64,000 nucleotides of DNA from the NCBI GenBank assembly GCA_964626055.1, contig CAZVDF010000006.1, forward strand, positions 30,075-94,074. The letters run 5' to 3'. Shown here in pieces: positions 17,250-26,432 of the stretch. Each line of letters begins with the position of its first letter. The first letter of the stretch is position 1. A program made the position numbers and the translations under genes. This stretch comes from JAFGSG01 sp964626055. GTDB lineage: Bacteria > Spirochaetota > UBA4802 > JAFGDQ01. The notes under the pieces were generated by a model. It had not been told where the DNA came from, made no database searches, and was given only the letters and a program-made list of their open reading frames with translations.

Positions 17250-18077
17250 TTACCTTTTTATTATATAACTTTCCTCATATCTTTTATCTGCTGAAATTTC
17301 ATCCAGAAGGTCTACTGCTTTTTTCTTTGAATATACGGGCCCGACCATGACTTTATAGAATATCCTGCCGTTAACTTTTGCGCTGTCCATATAAGCGTTG
17401 TATTTTTTGTTCTCAAGATTATTAATTTCAGAAAGAGCTTTCGATTTTTTATCAAAAGCAGCGACCTGAATTGAATAATAATTTTTATCCTTTTCAGTTC
17501 CCTTTAAAGATTTGTCCCTTGAAGATACTTCAACAACTCCCTTTTTTTTTGAATTACTCTTTATTTTTTCGGATTGCTTTTCTGCAGATTTCCTTGCGGA
17601 TTTTTTTTGATCCGATTTCTTCAATAAATGCGCCGGCGGTATTATTGTTTCGATATTTTCATGTGTCAGGATATCCGAAGCAGGTTCTTTCGACGCGCTG
17701 TTATTAATATTGTTCCCCGCTATCCTCTGATTGCCGGGCAGATTGTCTTTAGGCTTGATCGAATTATCCGCACTGATAATTGAATTTTCGTTCTTCAATA
17801 AGTTGTCGTTATTTAAAGGCGGTTCAATATTATTCTCCGTTATTTCCGGTTTTTCATGATTGTCAACGGCTAAATTTTCAAGTATGGCGCTGTCGCGGCT
17901 AAAGCTTCCGTTATCCTTTTGATCCTGCTTGTTAATATTCATGCCGATAAGGGCCGAAATAATTACAAGACCGATTATTACAGAAGCGAGTATGATGATA
18001 CGGGGCGTATCCAGATGAAGAATATAGATGCTTTTTTCTTTTATCCCTTTTTGTTCTTTTGTTGCAAAATCTTCCAT
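17250..18077 (-). CDS. SPOR-domain membrane protein
   Basis: The 275-aa protein has a short cytoplasmic N-terminus, one transmembrane helix (about residues 26-47), a long Asn/Lys/Ser-rich periplasmic linker (50-195) and a C-terminal SPOR domain (about 198-275) opening with YYSIQVAAFDKKSKA and closing with FYKVMVGPVYSKKKA. SPOR domains bind peptidoglycan stripped of stem peptides at division sites, so a cell-division or septal role is likely. It overlaps coaE by 37 bases in a different frame, so the start is close to certain only if the coupled arrangement is real. The linker is low complexity. Confidence 0.88.
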   Translation of the reverse strand: MEDFATKEQKGIKEKSIYILHLDTPRIIILASVIIGLVIISALIGMNINKQDQKDNGSFSRDSAILENLAVDNHEKPEITENNIEPPLNNDNLLKNENSIISADNSIKPKDNLPGNQRIAGNNINNSASKEPASDILTHENIETIIPPAHLLKKSDQKKSARKSAEKQSEKIKSNSKKKGVVEVSSRDKSLKGTEKDKNYYSIQVAAFDKKSKALSEINNLENKKYNAYMDSAKVNGRIFYKVMVGPVYSKKKAVDLLDEISADKRYEESYIIKR

Positions 18078-18637
18078 GTTTCTATTACCTGCCTTTTTGT
18101 ATTTTCAGTGGTACCGGAATTATCAATAACATAATCGGCAAGTTTGATTTTTTCATTAAGAGAAATTTGGTTATTTAATCTTTCTTTTATTTCCGTTTCA
18201 GTGATATTATCGCGGACAATCCCCCGATCGATTACCTGATCGTTGTTCGCGAAAACGACAATATTTTTATCCATAAATTTATGAAAGTCGGTTTCAAAAA
18301 GAAGCGGGGTGTTTATCATATAGATATTTTCAGGAGCTGCATTTATAATCTCTTCCATTTTCTGATGGATCAGAGGGTGCGTAATTTCATTTATGAGCTT
18401 TACTTTGATCGGGTCTTTAAATACAATATTGGCTAATTGTCTTCTGTTCAGAGTTCCGTCGGGATATAATATTTCTTTGCCGAATTCTTTTATGTACAAT
18501 TCAAGGCCATATGTGCCAGGCTCCACGACCTCTCTCGCAAGTATATCCGTGTCAATTACCATTGCACCCAGCTCTTCGAACATTGCGCAGACAGTTCCCT
18601 TGCCGGAAGCGTATATTCCTGTAACCCCAATTTTCAT
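18041..18637 (-). CDS. coaE: Dephospho-CoA kinase
   Basis: It phosphorylates dephospho-CoA, the last step of coenzyme A synthesis. The 198-aa protein has the P-loop GIYASGKGT (residues 7-15), the substrate-site DTDILAREVVEPG, THPLIHQKM, and the lid and adenine segment NNDQVIDRGIVRDN. The first P-loop Gly-Leu-Thr of most family members is replaced by Gly-Ile-Tyr, a mild difference. It is upstream of and overlapping the SPOR gene on the same strand, so the two are co-transcribed. Confidence 0.93.
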   Translation of the reverse strand: MKIGVTGIYASGKGTVCAMFEELGAMVIDTDILAREVVEPGTYGLELYIKEFGKEILYPDGTLNRRQLANIVFKDPIKVKLINEITHPLIHQKMEEIINAAPENIYMINTPLLFETDFHKFMDKNIVVFANNDQVIDRGIVRDNITETEIKERLNNQISLNEKIKLADYVIDNSGTTENTKRQVIETWKILQQKNKKG

Positions 18638-18771
18638 TTTGCCTCATTGTGAGTTAATTAGTATAAATCATATAAAATAAATTTTATTATTAATGATATT
18701 GATAGTTCCCTATATAGATGATTATAGCTGAAATACTGTCTAAATTTGCATACAAAGCTTCGGGATGCACT

Positions 18772-20322
18772 CTAAATATTTTTCAGCAGCGTCCTGAAAC
18801 GCCCGCCTTTCTTTTCAGCTTTTATTGCATCCAGCGAAGCATTTAAAATTTCATTGAAAATTTTTTCATTTTGAATAAATTTTTTCAGTTTTTTAAGGGA
18901 TAATAATTTGCCTATCTCCGGCGCTTCGTCTAGTTTTTTATTTATCACAGATTGTTTGTCAATATTTCCTGCGCAATAATTATTTATAAAAAAATCTAAA
19001 TCCGTATTTTCTGCACCCTTTACCGGAATACCTTTTTCATTGATATTATATATTTTATTGCTTTTAACATTTTTCAGAAATCTTTCCATCGACTCCTTAT
19101 ACCGGAGGAAAGATTTTCTTGTAAATTTATTATCGTATTTCAGGCCTTTGCTGGATTTAATAATATAATCGAAATTAATAGTTTCGGCAGGATTAAATCT
19201 TGAGCTTATATTCGCAAATCTTTTCTGATACGCGCTTCCGGAAGAATAGATCTTGAACCCGGGAAATGAAAAGTCAAATCCCAGCAGGCCTGTCGCTCTG
19301 AACCCGAACTCAACTGCCGCCATTACGGCGTCCCCGGCGACTGTGCCTGTCCGGGAATCGATGCTGCCCAGAATGCCCGGGAATATATCGTCAGCTAATT
19401 GCGCGACAGGATGCGTGTTAAGCGATACAAGAGCGCGCGAGTTTTTTACTCTGTCGATTACCTGCGGGCACGAGGAAAGAGTGATTATCGGGATCGCAGT
19501 TCGTATGTTTAAATCCAGAATATGTTCAACAGTAAACGGCTGCGGATCTATTGAAACAAAAAAATCCGCAGAAATTCCATTCTCTAACAGCGTACTCATG
19601 GCAGAGTCTGCCGCTATAATAAAAAATTTATTCTGGCTGGATTTTATTTCCTTTAAATGATCTTCCATGCCCGGGCCAGACGCAATTACAATTGCCGGAT
19701 AACCGGTCATTAAATTAAAGAAAACCGATACAGGATAAAAAGAAGACAATATATTAAGATTTGTAAAAATATTTTTAAGGTAAAGCGGGCCGAATGCTTT
19801 TTGCGTGGCAATATTCCCGGCATTTTTATTTATGATCAGGCGGATGATATTTTTTACTTCACCGTAGAATCCGCTGAATGCTGTTACGGAGGGCTGATGT
19901 TCAATTATATCGATCCCTTTTATTTCGTTAAGATCCAGTTCCGTATTCAGATAGTCCTCAATTTCATTAATATCAGTGCCTGTCAGGAATTTTATTACAG
20001 GCGATCTTGTTAGAAAACCTGTATCCGGGTTCCCGGCAATTTCTTTTTCTATATCCCTGATGATATCAATAATAATAATTTTAGAATACTTTTCAATAAT
20101 TTCTTTTAACGCATGGAGGTGGTATCCAAGTCCCGAGCCGAGGATTATTATCAGATCGAACTTTTCCGGTTCGAATTTGTCTTTAAAGCTTTCCGCTTCT
20201 TTCAGAGGATTGTACCTGCTGTGGAGATATACTTTATTGCCTGCATAATTTATTGCTGAAAGAACAGGTTTTCCGTCTCTGGATTGTTCAACTGCATATT
20301 TTATCTTTTTAAAGTCCATCAT
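18772..20322 (-). CDS. DUF115 (MAF/6-HMP-kinase-like) protein
   Basis: The 516-aa protein contains a DUF115 core with PAIVIASGPGMEDHL, FIIAADSAMSTLLENGISADFFVSIDPQP and the later GLLGFDFSFPG segment. In bacteria this fold is found in motility-associated factors (Maf) that glycosylate flagellin with nonulosonic acids, and in archaeal MptE-like kinases. The N-terminal third (LIIILGSGLGYHLHAL) looks like a second Rossmann unit, as in Maf proteins. No flagellar or sialic-acid gene is adjacent, so the acceptor is unknown; glycosyltransfer to flagellar or envelope protein is inference. The C-terminal 60 residues are Lys-rich and helical. Confidence 0.75.
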   Translation of the reverse strand: MMDFKKIKYAVEQSRDGKPVLSAINYAGNKVYLHSRYNPLKEAESFKDKFEPEKFDLIIILGSGLGYHLHALKEIIEKYSKIIIIDIIRDIEKEIAGNPDTGFLTRSPVIKFLTGTDINEIEDYLNTELDLNEIKGIDIIEHQPSVTAFSGFYGEVKNIIRLIINKNAGNIATQKAFGPLYLKNIFTNLNILSSFYPVSVFFNLMTGYPAIVIASGPGMEDHLKEIKSSQNKFFIIAADSAMSTLLENGISADFFVSIDPQPFTVEHILDLNIRTAIPIITLSSCPQVIDRVKNSRALVSLNTHPVAQLADDIFPGILGSIDSRTGTVAGDAVMAAVEFGFRATGLLGFDFSFPGFKIYSSGSAYQKRFANISSRFNPAETINFDYIIKSSKGLKYDNKFTRKSFLRYKESMERFLKNVKSNKIYNINEKGIPVKGAENTDLDFFINNYCAGNIDKQSVINKKLDEAPEIGKLLSLKKLKKFIQNEKIFNEILNASLDAIKAEKKGGRFRTLLKNI

Positions 20323-20522
20323 TTATCTCTTCGAACAAAATATTATTAATATTTAATGGAGTTTCGCAACAGATCCGGCCTAAAGCAACAATGTTAATAA
20401 AAAATTATAATTCTCTTAACTCAATAAAACGTCTTTCCGATTATTAAAATGTTGATGTTAACCGTATGCCGAAATAATCTCTTTATCAATTAAGAAAAAT
20501 AAAAAATACCGGAAGGATATTG

Positions 20523-20669
20523 ATGACCTGTAAAGTAATTGATTTTATCGCATATAAGATCGAAAAATCTTTCAAGAAAGACGGTTTTACTATTAAAAGA
20601 GATATGGAAAAAAACATCAATGTTCTTTTAAAAATCAATAAGGATGTCAGTGAAAAAACTGAAGTATAA
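20523..20669 (+). CDS. Small hypothetical protein (48 aa)
   Basis: An ATG preceded by GGAAGGA with good spacing opens a 48-codon frame (MTCKVIDFIAYKIEKSF...VSEKTEV). It is charged, Lys-rich and probably helical, with no transmembrane segment. It sits alone in the 550-base gap between DUF115 and DUF1015. The rest of that gap is AT-rich with one hairpin, GAATGAT/ATCATTC, at about 20763-20783. The ribosome-binding site and the amphipathic pattern support translation, but I recognise no family. Confidence 0.5.
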   Translation: MTCKVIDFIAYKIEKSFKKDGFTIKRDMEKNINVLLKINKDVSEKTEV

Positions 20670-20871
20670 TATCTTATACGTCTGTTAAATGTTGATCGCA
20701 TTCCTTTAAGAAATCCCATTTATTAATTATTTAAAAAAGCACTTGAATCTTTAATTATATCTGAATGATTAAGCATCATTCGGCGTAAACATATTAACAC
20801 TAACATTATTGTGCGCTTTTTCAGGTGAGCGAGTGCGAAATGATATTATTTAATAATTATTTTAAGGTGCA

Positions 20872-22092
20872 ATGGCAAGAATAAGGGAATTCAGAGGATT
20901 AAGACCGAGAAAGAATATGGCTGCACTGGTCGCGGAACTGCCGTACGATGTTGTCAGCACATCAGAAGCGAAAACCATAGCAGCCGGGAACAAATATAAT
21001 TTTTATCATGTTACGCGTTCAGAGATCGATCTGCCGGGGCATATAAGTCCATATGATGATGCTGTATATGCTAAAGGCAAGTCCAACATGGAAAGCTTTC
21101 TAAAGGAAGGCGTTCTTGTGCAGGATGGTTCTGAAAATTTGTATCTTTATACTTTAGTGATGAACGGCAGGGAGCAGACCGGACTTGTGGCCTGTTTCCA
21201 TATCGATGACTATATTAACAATACAATAAAAAAGCACGAACTGGTTCTTGATTCAAAAGCTGAAGACAGAAGAAAACATATTGATATTCTGAACGCGCAG
21301 ACGGGGCTTGTTTTTTTATTCTATAAAGAAGACGGTTCGAAAAGAATCCTGTTTGAAAATGCTATGAAAATCGATCCGGAATATGATTTTACGTCCGGAG
21401 ACGGCATACGTCATATCTTCAGGGTTATTTCAGACAAAACAGTAATCAAAGAATTAAAGAAAATGTTCGAAGGGCAGGTTCTTTATATAGCAGACGGTCA
21501 CCACAGGGCATATTCCGCAGTAAGAGTAGGCCTCGAAAGAAAGAAGAAGAATCCCGACCATAACGGGGACGAAAGCTATAACTGGTTTATCGGTGCTCTT
21601 TTTCCTCATAATGAACTTAAAATAATGCCTTATAACAGGGTAGTAACGGATCTTAACGGGCTTTCAACCGGTTCATTTTTAAAAAAGCTGGAAGAAAAAT
21701 ATAAAATAGAAAAACAAAATGTAAATGGCGGGAAGCATAATTTGAGAATGTATATTGAAGGCAGATGGTACAGGCTTATTCCGAAATTCGATCTGCCGGA
21801 TGATGCCATTAAAAGTCTTGATGCTCAAATAATGCAGGATACAATACTTGATCCTGTCCTTAACATTAAGAATCCGAAGAATGATAAACGAATTGATTTT
21901 ATAGGCGGGATAAGAGGGGAGAAAGAATTGGAAAAACTTGTAGATTCGGAAAAATTTAAAGTCGCCTTTTCGCTTGAGCCGGTAATTATCGATGAACTTA
22001 TCAGGGTCTCGGATGAAGATAAACTCATGCCCCCAAAATCCACGTGGTTTGAACCTAAATTAAGAGACGGACTGGTTATTCACAAAATATAA
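20872..22092 (+). CDS. DUF1015 family protein
   Basis: The 406-aa protein follows the DUF1015 pattern: an N-terminal FRGLRPRKNMAALVAELPYDVVS, then FYHVTRSEID, LYLYTL, the conserved KHELVLDSKAEDRRKH, YIADGHHRAYSA around residue 205, and YNWFIGALFPHNELKIMPYNRVV. It probably adopts the chromosome-partition-like or ParB-like SerK fold: the E-x-x-DR-x-x-H and DGHHR segments are the nucleotide and metal residues known from ParB/SerK relatives. The biochemical role in bacteria is unsettled, and serine kinase activity is only a possibility. A Family B palindrome begins one base after the stop codon. Confidence 0.85.
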   Translation: MARIREFRGLRPRKNMAALVAELPYDVVSTSEAKTIAAGNKYNFYHVTRSEIDLPGHISPYDDAVYAKGKSNMESFLKEGVLVQDGSENLYLYTLVMNGREQTGLVACFHIDDYINNTIKKHELVLDSKAEDRRKHIDILNAQTGLVFLFYKEDGSKRILFENAMKIDPEYDFTSGDGIRHIFRVISDKTVIKELKKMFEGQVLYIADGHHRAYSAVRVGLERKKKNPDHNGDESYNWFIGALFPHNELKIMPYNRVVTDLNGLSTGSFLKKLEEKYKIEKQNVNGGKHNLRMYIEGRWYRLIPKFDLPDDAIKSLDAQIMQDTILDPVLNIKNPKNDKRIDFIGGIRGEKELEKLVDSEKFKVAFSLEPVIIDELIRVSDEDKLMPPKSTWFEPKLRDGLVIHKI

Positions 22093-22093
22093 T

Positions 22094-22299
22094 TAGAAGC
22101 CATCTCAAAATTATATTATATTTGTTGATAAATTGGGATACATTAGAAAATTTTTGAGGACGCCTTTCAGACCTGATGCAAAAGCCCTCGAAAACATGAA
22201 AAACTGACCAGGAAGGTCTGATTCCCCAGAAAATTTTCTAATGTATCCCAATTTATCGATAATCACATATATGAATAAATAATTTTGAGATGGCTTCTA
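22094..22299. repeat. Family B nested palindromic element, full copy
   Basis: Perfect outer arms of 21 bp (22094-22114/22279-22299, TAGAAGCCATCTCAAAAT...) and perfect inner arms of 28 bp (22127-22154/22230-22257) enclose a 75-base core with a CAGACCT/AGGTCTG stem. The segments between outer and inner arms are unequal (12 and 21 bases). The plan is the same as in Family A copies 2 and 3, although the sequence is unrelated. TA borders both ends. It separates DUF1015 from tRNA-Ala. Confidence 0.88.
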
Positions 22300-22356
22300 T
22301 TTGTTTTCTCTTGACTTTTTTCAGTTTTGACGTTTAATATAAAATATGTTGAAATC

Positions 22357-22429
22357 TGGAGATGAGGGGGATCGAACCCCTGGCCTCTTGAATGCCATTC
22401 AAGTGCTCTCCCAGCTGAGCTACATCCCC
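22357..22429 (-). tRNA. tRNA-Ala (anticodon GGC)
   Basis: On the minus strand a full cloverleaf is visible: acceptor GGGGATG/CATCTCC (one G-U), D arm AGCTCAGCTGGGAGAGC, anticodon stem CTTGA/TCAAG with loop ATGGCAT, variable loop, and T arm CAGGGGTTCGATCCCCCTC. The discriminator is A and CCA is not encoded. The 73-base length is normal. Confidence 0.96.
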
Positions 22430-22594
22430 GTTGTTTCAACAGTAAAAGAACTGAGTTAGCTGCTGTCAACATAATTTTGAGTTTCGAATTGCCGGATTTT
22501 TAGAATGGTTTATTGAGAAGCTGCTTTTAAATGTCGATAATAATAAAAATAATTTATAAAATTTACCAGGTAACTATTCCAGGGAAAAATTAAA

Positions 22595-23941
22595 ATGCTG
22601 ATATATTTGATGATTTTTGCTTCCGTCGTTCTGGCTGCGATTTTTGGATTGTATTTTTTCAATATTTTTGTTGTGCCCAGAAAAATTGAAGAAATCGCAA
22701 AAATGATAGAGGAGGGGCAGACAGGTCCGGCCATCAAAAGGTTAAATGAATTACTGGAAAAGGACGACAGGGATTCCTACGCGCATTTTTTACTCGCGAA
22801 GGCATATAAAGCGGAAAATAACATGCAATATGCAATACTCGAATTCAGACAGGTACTGAAGCTCGGTAAATTCAACGACAAAATCAGGGAGGTCGAAGTA
22901 AGAAGCATTCTTGCCAATATTTACAAAGGCAGGAACGCGATAGAAGAAGCGAAGAAAGAATTTCTTATACTTACGCAGATAGACAGCGTAAATTTCATTA
23001 ATTATTACGAAATCGGGATCATCTTTTTCAATGCGGGCAGTTTTGACAAGGCATTATCCTATTTCAAGAAAAGCATAGCGCTTAACGATAAGCACGATAT
23101 GTCCCGGTATTATCTCGGCCAGACCTTATACAGGCTGGAAATGTTTGCCGAGGCAAAACAGGCGCTGCTCGAAGCGATCAAGATAGAACATTCAAATTAT
23201 AAAGCCCATTATTTTCTTGGGCTTGTATTAAGACAGTTGAGCGACTATGAATGGGCAATAAAGGAGTTTGACGTCGCAAGCAAGAGCGACGAGATTAAAG
23301 TGAAGTGCTTCCTGGCAAAAGGAACCTGTTACATTGAAAAGGAGCAGTATCCCAAAGCCGTGCTTGAATTTGAAAAAGGATTGAGATATTCCAGAAAAGG
23401 CAGCGATGCCGAGTTCAACCTGCGGTATTTTATGGCCGAAGCGCAGGAGAAAATGAGAGATTTGCATTCCGCAATTCAAAACTGGGAAGCCATATATAAG
23501 TTTAAAAAGAATTTCAGGGATGTGCAGGAAAAACTGAACAAATACGGCGAATTGAGGCAGGATGACAACGTTAAGGACTTCTTAATAGCGGGGTTGGCTC
23601 AGTTCGAAATAATCTGCAGAAAGATGGTTGAAGCTCTGGGATACAATATCATCGAGATCGAGACATCCGACACAGAAGTTGAGATCATTGCGACCGAGCC
23701 TGAAGGACGTTTCAGGAACATGAAAAGAAGCAACAGGCTGATAATAATTATCCGCAATACCGATCTGATAACCGATACATTGCTCAGAAAACTCAATGAA
23801 AGCTTAAAGTCAAAGAATGCTACGAGAATAGTAATTATCACAGCCGGGGAATTTTCCCAGTCGGCTATTGAATTCGCCAATACAAGGCCTATAGACCTGC
23901 TCGGCAAAAGCAAACTTGTCGAAATATTGAGCAAAATTTAA
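22595..23941 (+). CDS. Membrane-anchored TPR protein with Mrr-like domain
   Basis: The 448-aa protein starts with one transmembrane helix (about 1-27), followed by TPR repeats over residues 35-320 (e.g. YYEIGIIFFNAGSFDKALSYFKKSI). The C-terminus (about 335-448) resembles the Mrr/restriction-endonuclease fold: FEIICRKMVEALGYNIIEI, then VEIIATEPEG, a basic RLIIIIRNTD strand, IVIITAGEFSQSAIEFAN and RPIDLLGKSKLVEIL. In active Mrr nucleases the middle strand carries D...(E/Q)xK; here the pattern is E...(I)IR, so cleavage is doubtful. The membrane anchor also argues against a restriction role. It is followed by the NTE-like gene after 19 bases, so they form an operon. Confidence 0.75.
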   Translation: MLIYLMIFASVVLAAIFGLYFFNIFVVPRKIEEIAKMIEEGQTGPAIKRLNELLEKDDRDSYAHFLLAKAYKAENNMQYAILEFRQVLKLGKFNDKIREVEVRSILANIYKGRNAIEEAKKEFLILTQIDSVNFINYYEIGIIFFNAGSFDKALSYFKKSIALNDKHDMSRYYLGQTLYRLEMFAEAKQALLEAIKIEHSNYKAHYFLGLVLRQLSDYEWAIKEFDVASKSDEIKVKCFLAKGTCYIEKEQYPKAVLEFEKGLRYSRKGSDAEFNLRYFMAEAQEKMRDLHSAIQNWEAIYKFKKNFRDVQEKLNKYGELRQDDNVKDFLIAGLAQFEIICRKMVEALGYNIIEIETSDTEVEIIATEPEGRFRNMKRSNRLIIIIRNTDLITDTLLRKLNESLKSKNATRIVIITAGEFSQSAIEFANTRPIDLLGKSKLVEILSKI

Positions 23942-23960
23942 GGTTTATATTTCCTGCAAA

Positions 23961-25781
23961 ATGAATATTCCTTATATCCTTCAACACATTCCTTTTTTTT
24001 CTCATCTAACCGATACGGAGCTGCAGGCTATAAGCGTTTTTACAGAGATAAAAAAAATTCCGAAAAATGAAAAGATAGATATTAAGAAAATCAGCTCTTT
24101 AGGCGTAGTTGCGGAAGGCATTTTTGAACTCGGGCAGAGGACAAGAGGTGACAGGCTTTATCTGGCACCCGGGTCTTTTTTCGGTGAAATACCGTTCGCA
24201 TCCGGTTTTCATGCCGGGATTTTAAAAGCTCTTAAGGACTCCCTAATTATCTTTATTAAACAGGATGATTTATATAAAACTTTACTTACGTCTTACAAAG
24301 GATTAAAAGGTTATTTAAGAAATATTAAAGACAGCGGTTTTGAACTTATAAAGCCGGGTAATGAATTTATTAAGCAAAAAAGCAAAGTTATAACTGTTTT
24401 CGGCCTTTACCCGGATTCCGGAAATTCCGTGATTACGGCTTTGCAGGGAATGATCCTTTCGGCAGTCGATTCCGTCGTAATTCTGGATGCTTCATACAGC
24501 GGGAATTCGGTATTTAATATTTTTCAAAAAGTAATGCCGCCGGCGGTATCCCATAGATCGGAGAAAAGCGGCACGGATGAAAACTCAATTCTGGGTAAAG
24601 TTGTTAATATAAATGAAAAACTTTCTTTATTGAATATTTCCTCGGGATCAAAAATAAAAATAGATCAGGAAATACTTTCGCCAATAATTTTTATCCTCTC
24701 AAAAAAATTCAAATATATAATCATCGACCATTCCGATTACGGGAAGAATTACGGGGATTACACCAGAAAGATTCTTGAAATTTCCGACATAGTCCTGCCT
24801 GTTATAAAGAACATAAAAGATAAAACTGCTCTGCATACGGTGCTGGATTCATCCTTAAAAGAAGGGCAGAGAGTTTATTATATCCTCAACCGCTTTTATG
24901 AGAAAAATATAGGAACTTTCGAAGGCGGATATATCGTAGAGGACCTTAATTTAAGCACCAAAGAAAATTTCTTACCGGCTTTAAAAGAAATTCTGGGAAA
25001 CAATAGACCGCAGGTATTTGATGAACTCGCTGATCTGATCACACGCGAAAGAACGGGTCTTGCAATACAAACCGGACTTACAAATTCTGTTTTTCTTTCC
25101 GGTTTCTTCAGCTCATTATATGAAAAGGATATCAGACTCGATGTCCTTTATTCTTCTTCCTGGAGCTATATAATCGCTTTATTATATATTTTAAGCGAAG
25201 ATCAGAAATCATTTGACATTAATTTTATTAAATTTTTTTCCGAAGAGAAAATAAAAAGTCTTCTGGAAGTCACATTCCCGGATGAGCATGTTTACAAAAA
25301 CGGGAAGATATACGACTATGCAGGCGATATTGCCGGCGATAAAAGAGTAGAGCACTACAGCATGCTCCCTGCCGTGATGCTTGCCGATCATGGGAGCGGA
25401 TCCAGGAGGATGTTCAGCACCGGCTATGTCCGCGATCTTTTTACGGCTTCTTTTCTCCTGGATATTTTCGAATCAAAGAACATATCCGGCGGTTTTTATT
25501 ATTCCGGTTATCCGGATATGCGCATTAAGCCCGAAGATCTGCTCAGAACGGATATTGATAATATTCGATCTGTGACGATCGATAATAAATCTAAGCTCGG
25601 CTTTGGAGAAAAGAAAGTCCCGAAATTTTTTAAAGAATATATCGAAAATCTGAATGCGGAACACCGTTATTCGGAATTTTCAAAATCGAAAAATGATTTT
25701 ATTATTGATATTGATGCGAGCGGTTATAACTTAAAAGAAATCCTTGATCTATCGAAAACGAAATGCAAGGATATGAAATAA
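23961..25781 (+). CDS. NTE-type patatin protein with degenerate active sites
   Basis: The domain order is that of bacterial neuropathy-target-esterase relatives: a cyclic-nucleotide-binding beta-barrel (1-115, with LAPGSFFGEIPF), a ParA/CpaE-like Rossmann domain (about 140-330) and a patatin-like domain (about 360-600). In the middle domain the Walker A position reads GLYPDSGNS without the P-loop Lys. In the patatin domain the oxyanion loop (normally GGGxRG) reads GLAIQTGLTNS, the nucleophile elbow (GxSxG) reads SSSWS near residue 400, and the DG(G/A) catalytic Asp appears lost near 480. It is probably a non-catalytic sensor or scaffold. It is co-transcribed with the TPR-Mrr gene. Confidence 0.72.
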   Translation: MNIPYILQHIPFFSHLTDTELQAISVFTEIKKIPKNEKIDIKKISSLGVVAEGIFELGQRTRGDRLYLAPGSFFGEIPFASGFHAGILKALKDSLIIFIKQDDLYKTLLTSYKGLKGYLRNIKDSGFELIKPGNEFIKQKSKVITVFGLYPDSGNSVITALQGMILSAVDSVVILDASYSGNSVFNIFQKVMPPAVSHRSEKSGTDENSILGKVVNINEKLSLLNISSGSKIKIDQEILSPIIFILSKKFKYIIIDHSDYGKNYGDYTRKILEISDIVLPVIKNIKDKTALHTVLDSSLKEGQRVYYILNRFYEKNIGTFEGGYIVEDLNLSTKENFLPALKEILGNNRPQVFDELADLITRERTGLAIQTGLTNSVFLSGFFSSLYEKDIRLDVLYSSSWSYIIALLYILSEDQKSFDINFIKFFSEEKIKSLLEVTFPDEHVYKNGKIYDYAGDIAGDKRVEHYSMLPAVMLADHGSGSRRMFSTGYVRDLFTASFLLDIFESKNISGGFYYSGYPDMRIKPEDLLRTDIDNIRSVTIDNKSKLGFGEKKVPKFFKEYIENLNAEHRYSEFSKSKNDFIIDIDASGYNLKEILDLSKTKCKDMK

Positions 25782-25854
25782 AAATTGTTTACAAAATGAA
25801 ATCGGCTCCCAGACTATGGGATAGACTATAATGACGGGAAGGGGAATATTTTTT

Positions 25855-26349
25855 ATGTTACAAAATGAGAAGAAACTTTTTAAGATATCTGCGATTCTGT
25901 ATATTATACTGATTATACTGATATATTTCGGATCATATCTGAAATATTTAATGAGCCATTCATGGGCGGGAACTGCTTCTGTGATCGCGGTGATTTTTAT
26001 ATGGGTGACCGTATTGTTCATTACTGTGGTGATTTCCTCCAGGGCGCTCTTTCTGATTAAAGTCCGCTTGCGCGGAAAAGAAAGGCTCGATTTTGTTGCA
26101 AAATACGGCTCTCTGATAGCAGAATACGGCAAAGCAAATAAAAATAAAAAAATGCTCGTTACGGAATTTTTTGCGCAGATCTGCAAAGAAAACGGCGTAA
26201 TGAAAGCTCCCGATCTTAAAAAATACAGCAAAGAAAATTTTGCCCTCAAAGGCACGAGAGAAAAGGTATTTGAATCGCTGAGGCGGGAAATTGAAAGATC
26301 CGCAAACGAGTGGTCCAAAAAAAATAAAAGTAAGGATTCCGCAAAATAA
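25855..26349 (+). CDS. Two-helix membrane protein, unknown
   Basis: The ATG at 25855 is preferred because GGAAGGGG lies 9 bases upstream; an in-frame ATG at 25831 would add 8 residues with no ribosome-binding site. The protein of about 164 aa has two transmembrane helices (about 9-28 and 38-62) and then a charged, mostly helical cytoplasmic tail of about 100 residues rich in Lys and Glu. I recognise no family. It lies 73 bases after the NTE-like gene and 83 before the HAMP protein, all in one direction, so a shared membrane function is possible. Confidence 0.65.
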   Translation: MLQNEKKLFKISAILYIILIILIYFGSYLKYLMSHSWAGTASVIAVIFIWVTVLFITVVISSRALFLIKVRLRGKERLDFVAKYGSLIAEYGKANKNKKMLVTEFFAQICKENGVMKAPDLKKYSKENFALKGTREKVFESLRREIERSANEWSKKNKSKDSAK

Positions 26350-26432
26350 CTCCATTTCTTTGGCAGCTGTTTTTAATAATATAGTTAGAATTATTTCAGT
26401 ATTTAAATAAATATCCGCTCCGGAGATAATTT

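Noticed and set aside
20486..20719. 77-aa hydrophobic minus-strand frame
   Set aside because: Antisense to the better-supported 48-aa ORF and lacking a ribosome-binding site.
22263..22472. 69-aa frame on the minus strand (GCSSAGRALEWHSRGQGFDPP...)
   Set aside because: It is translated tRNA-Ala sequence; this is a well-known artefact.
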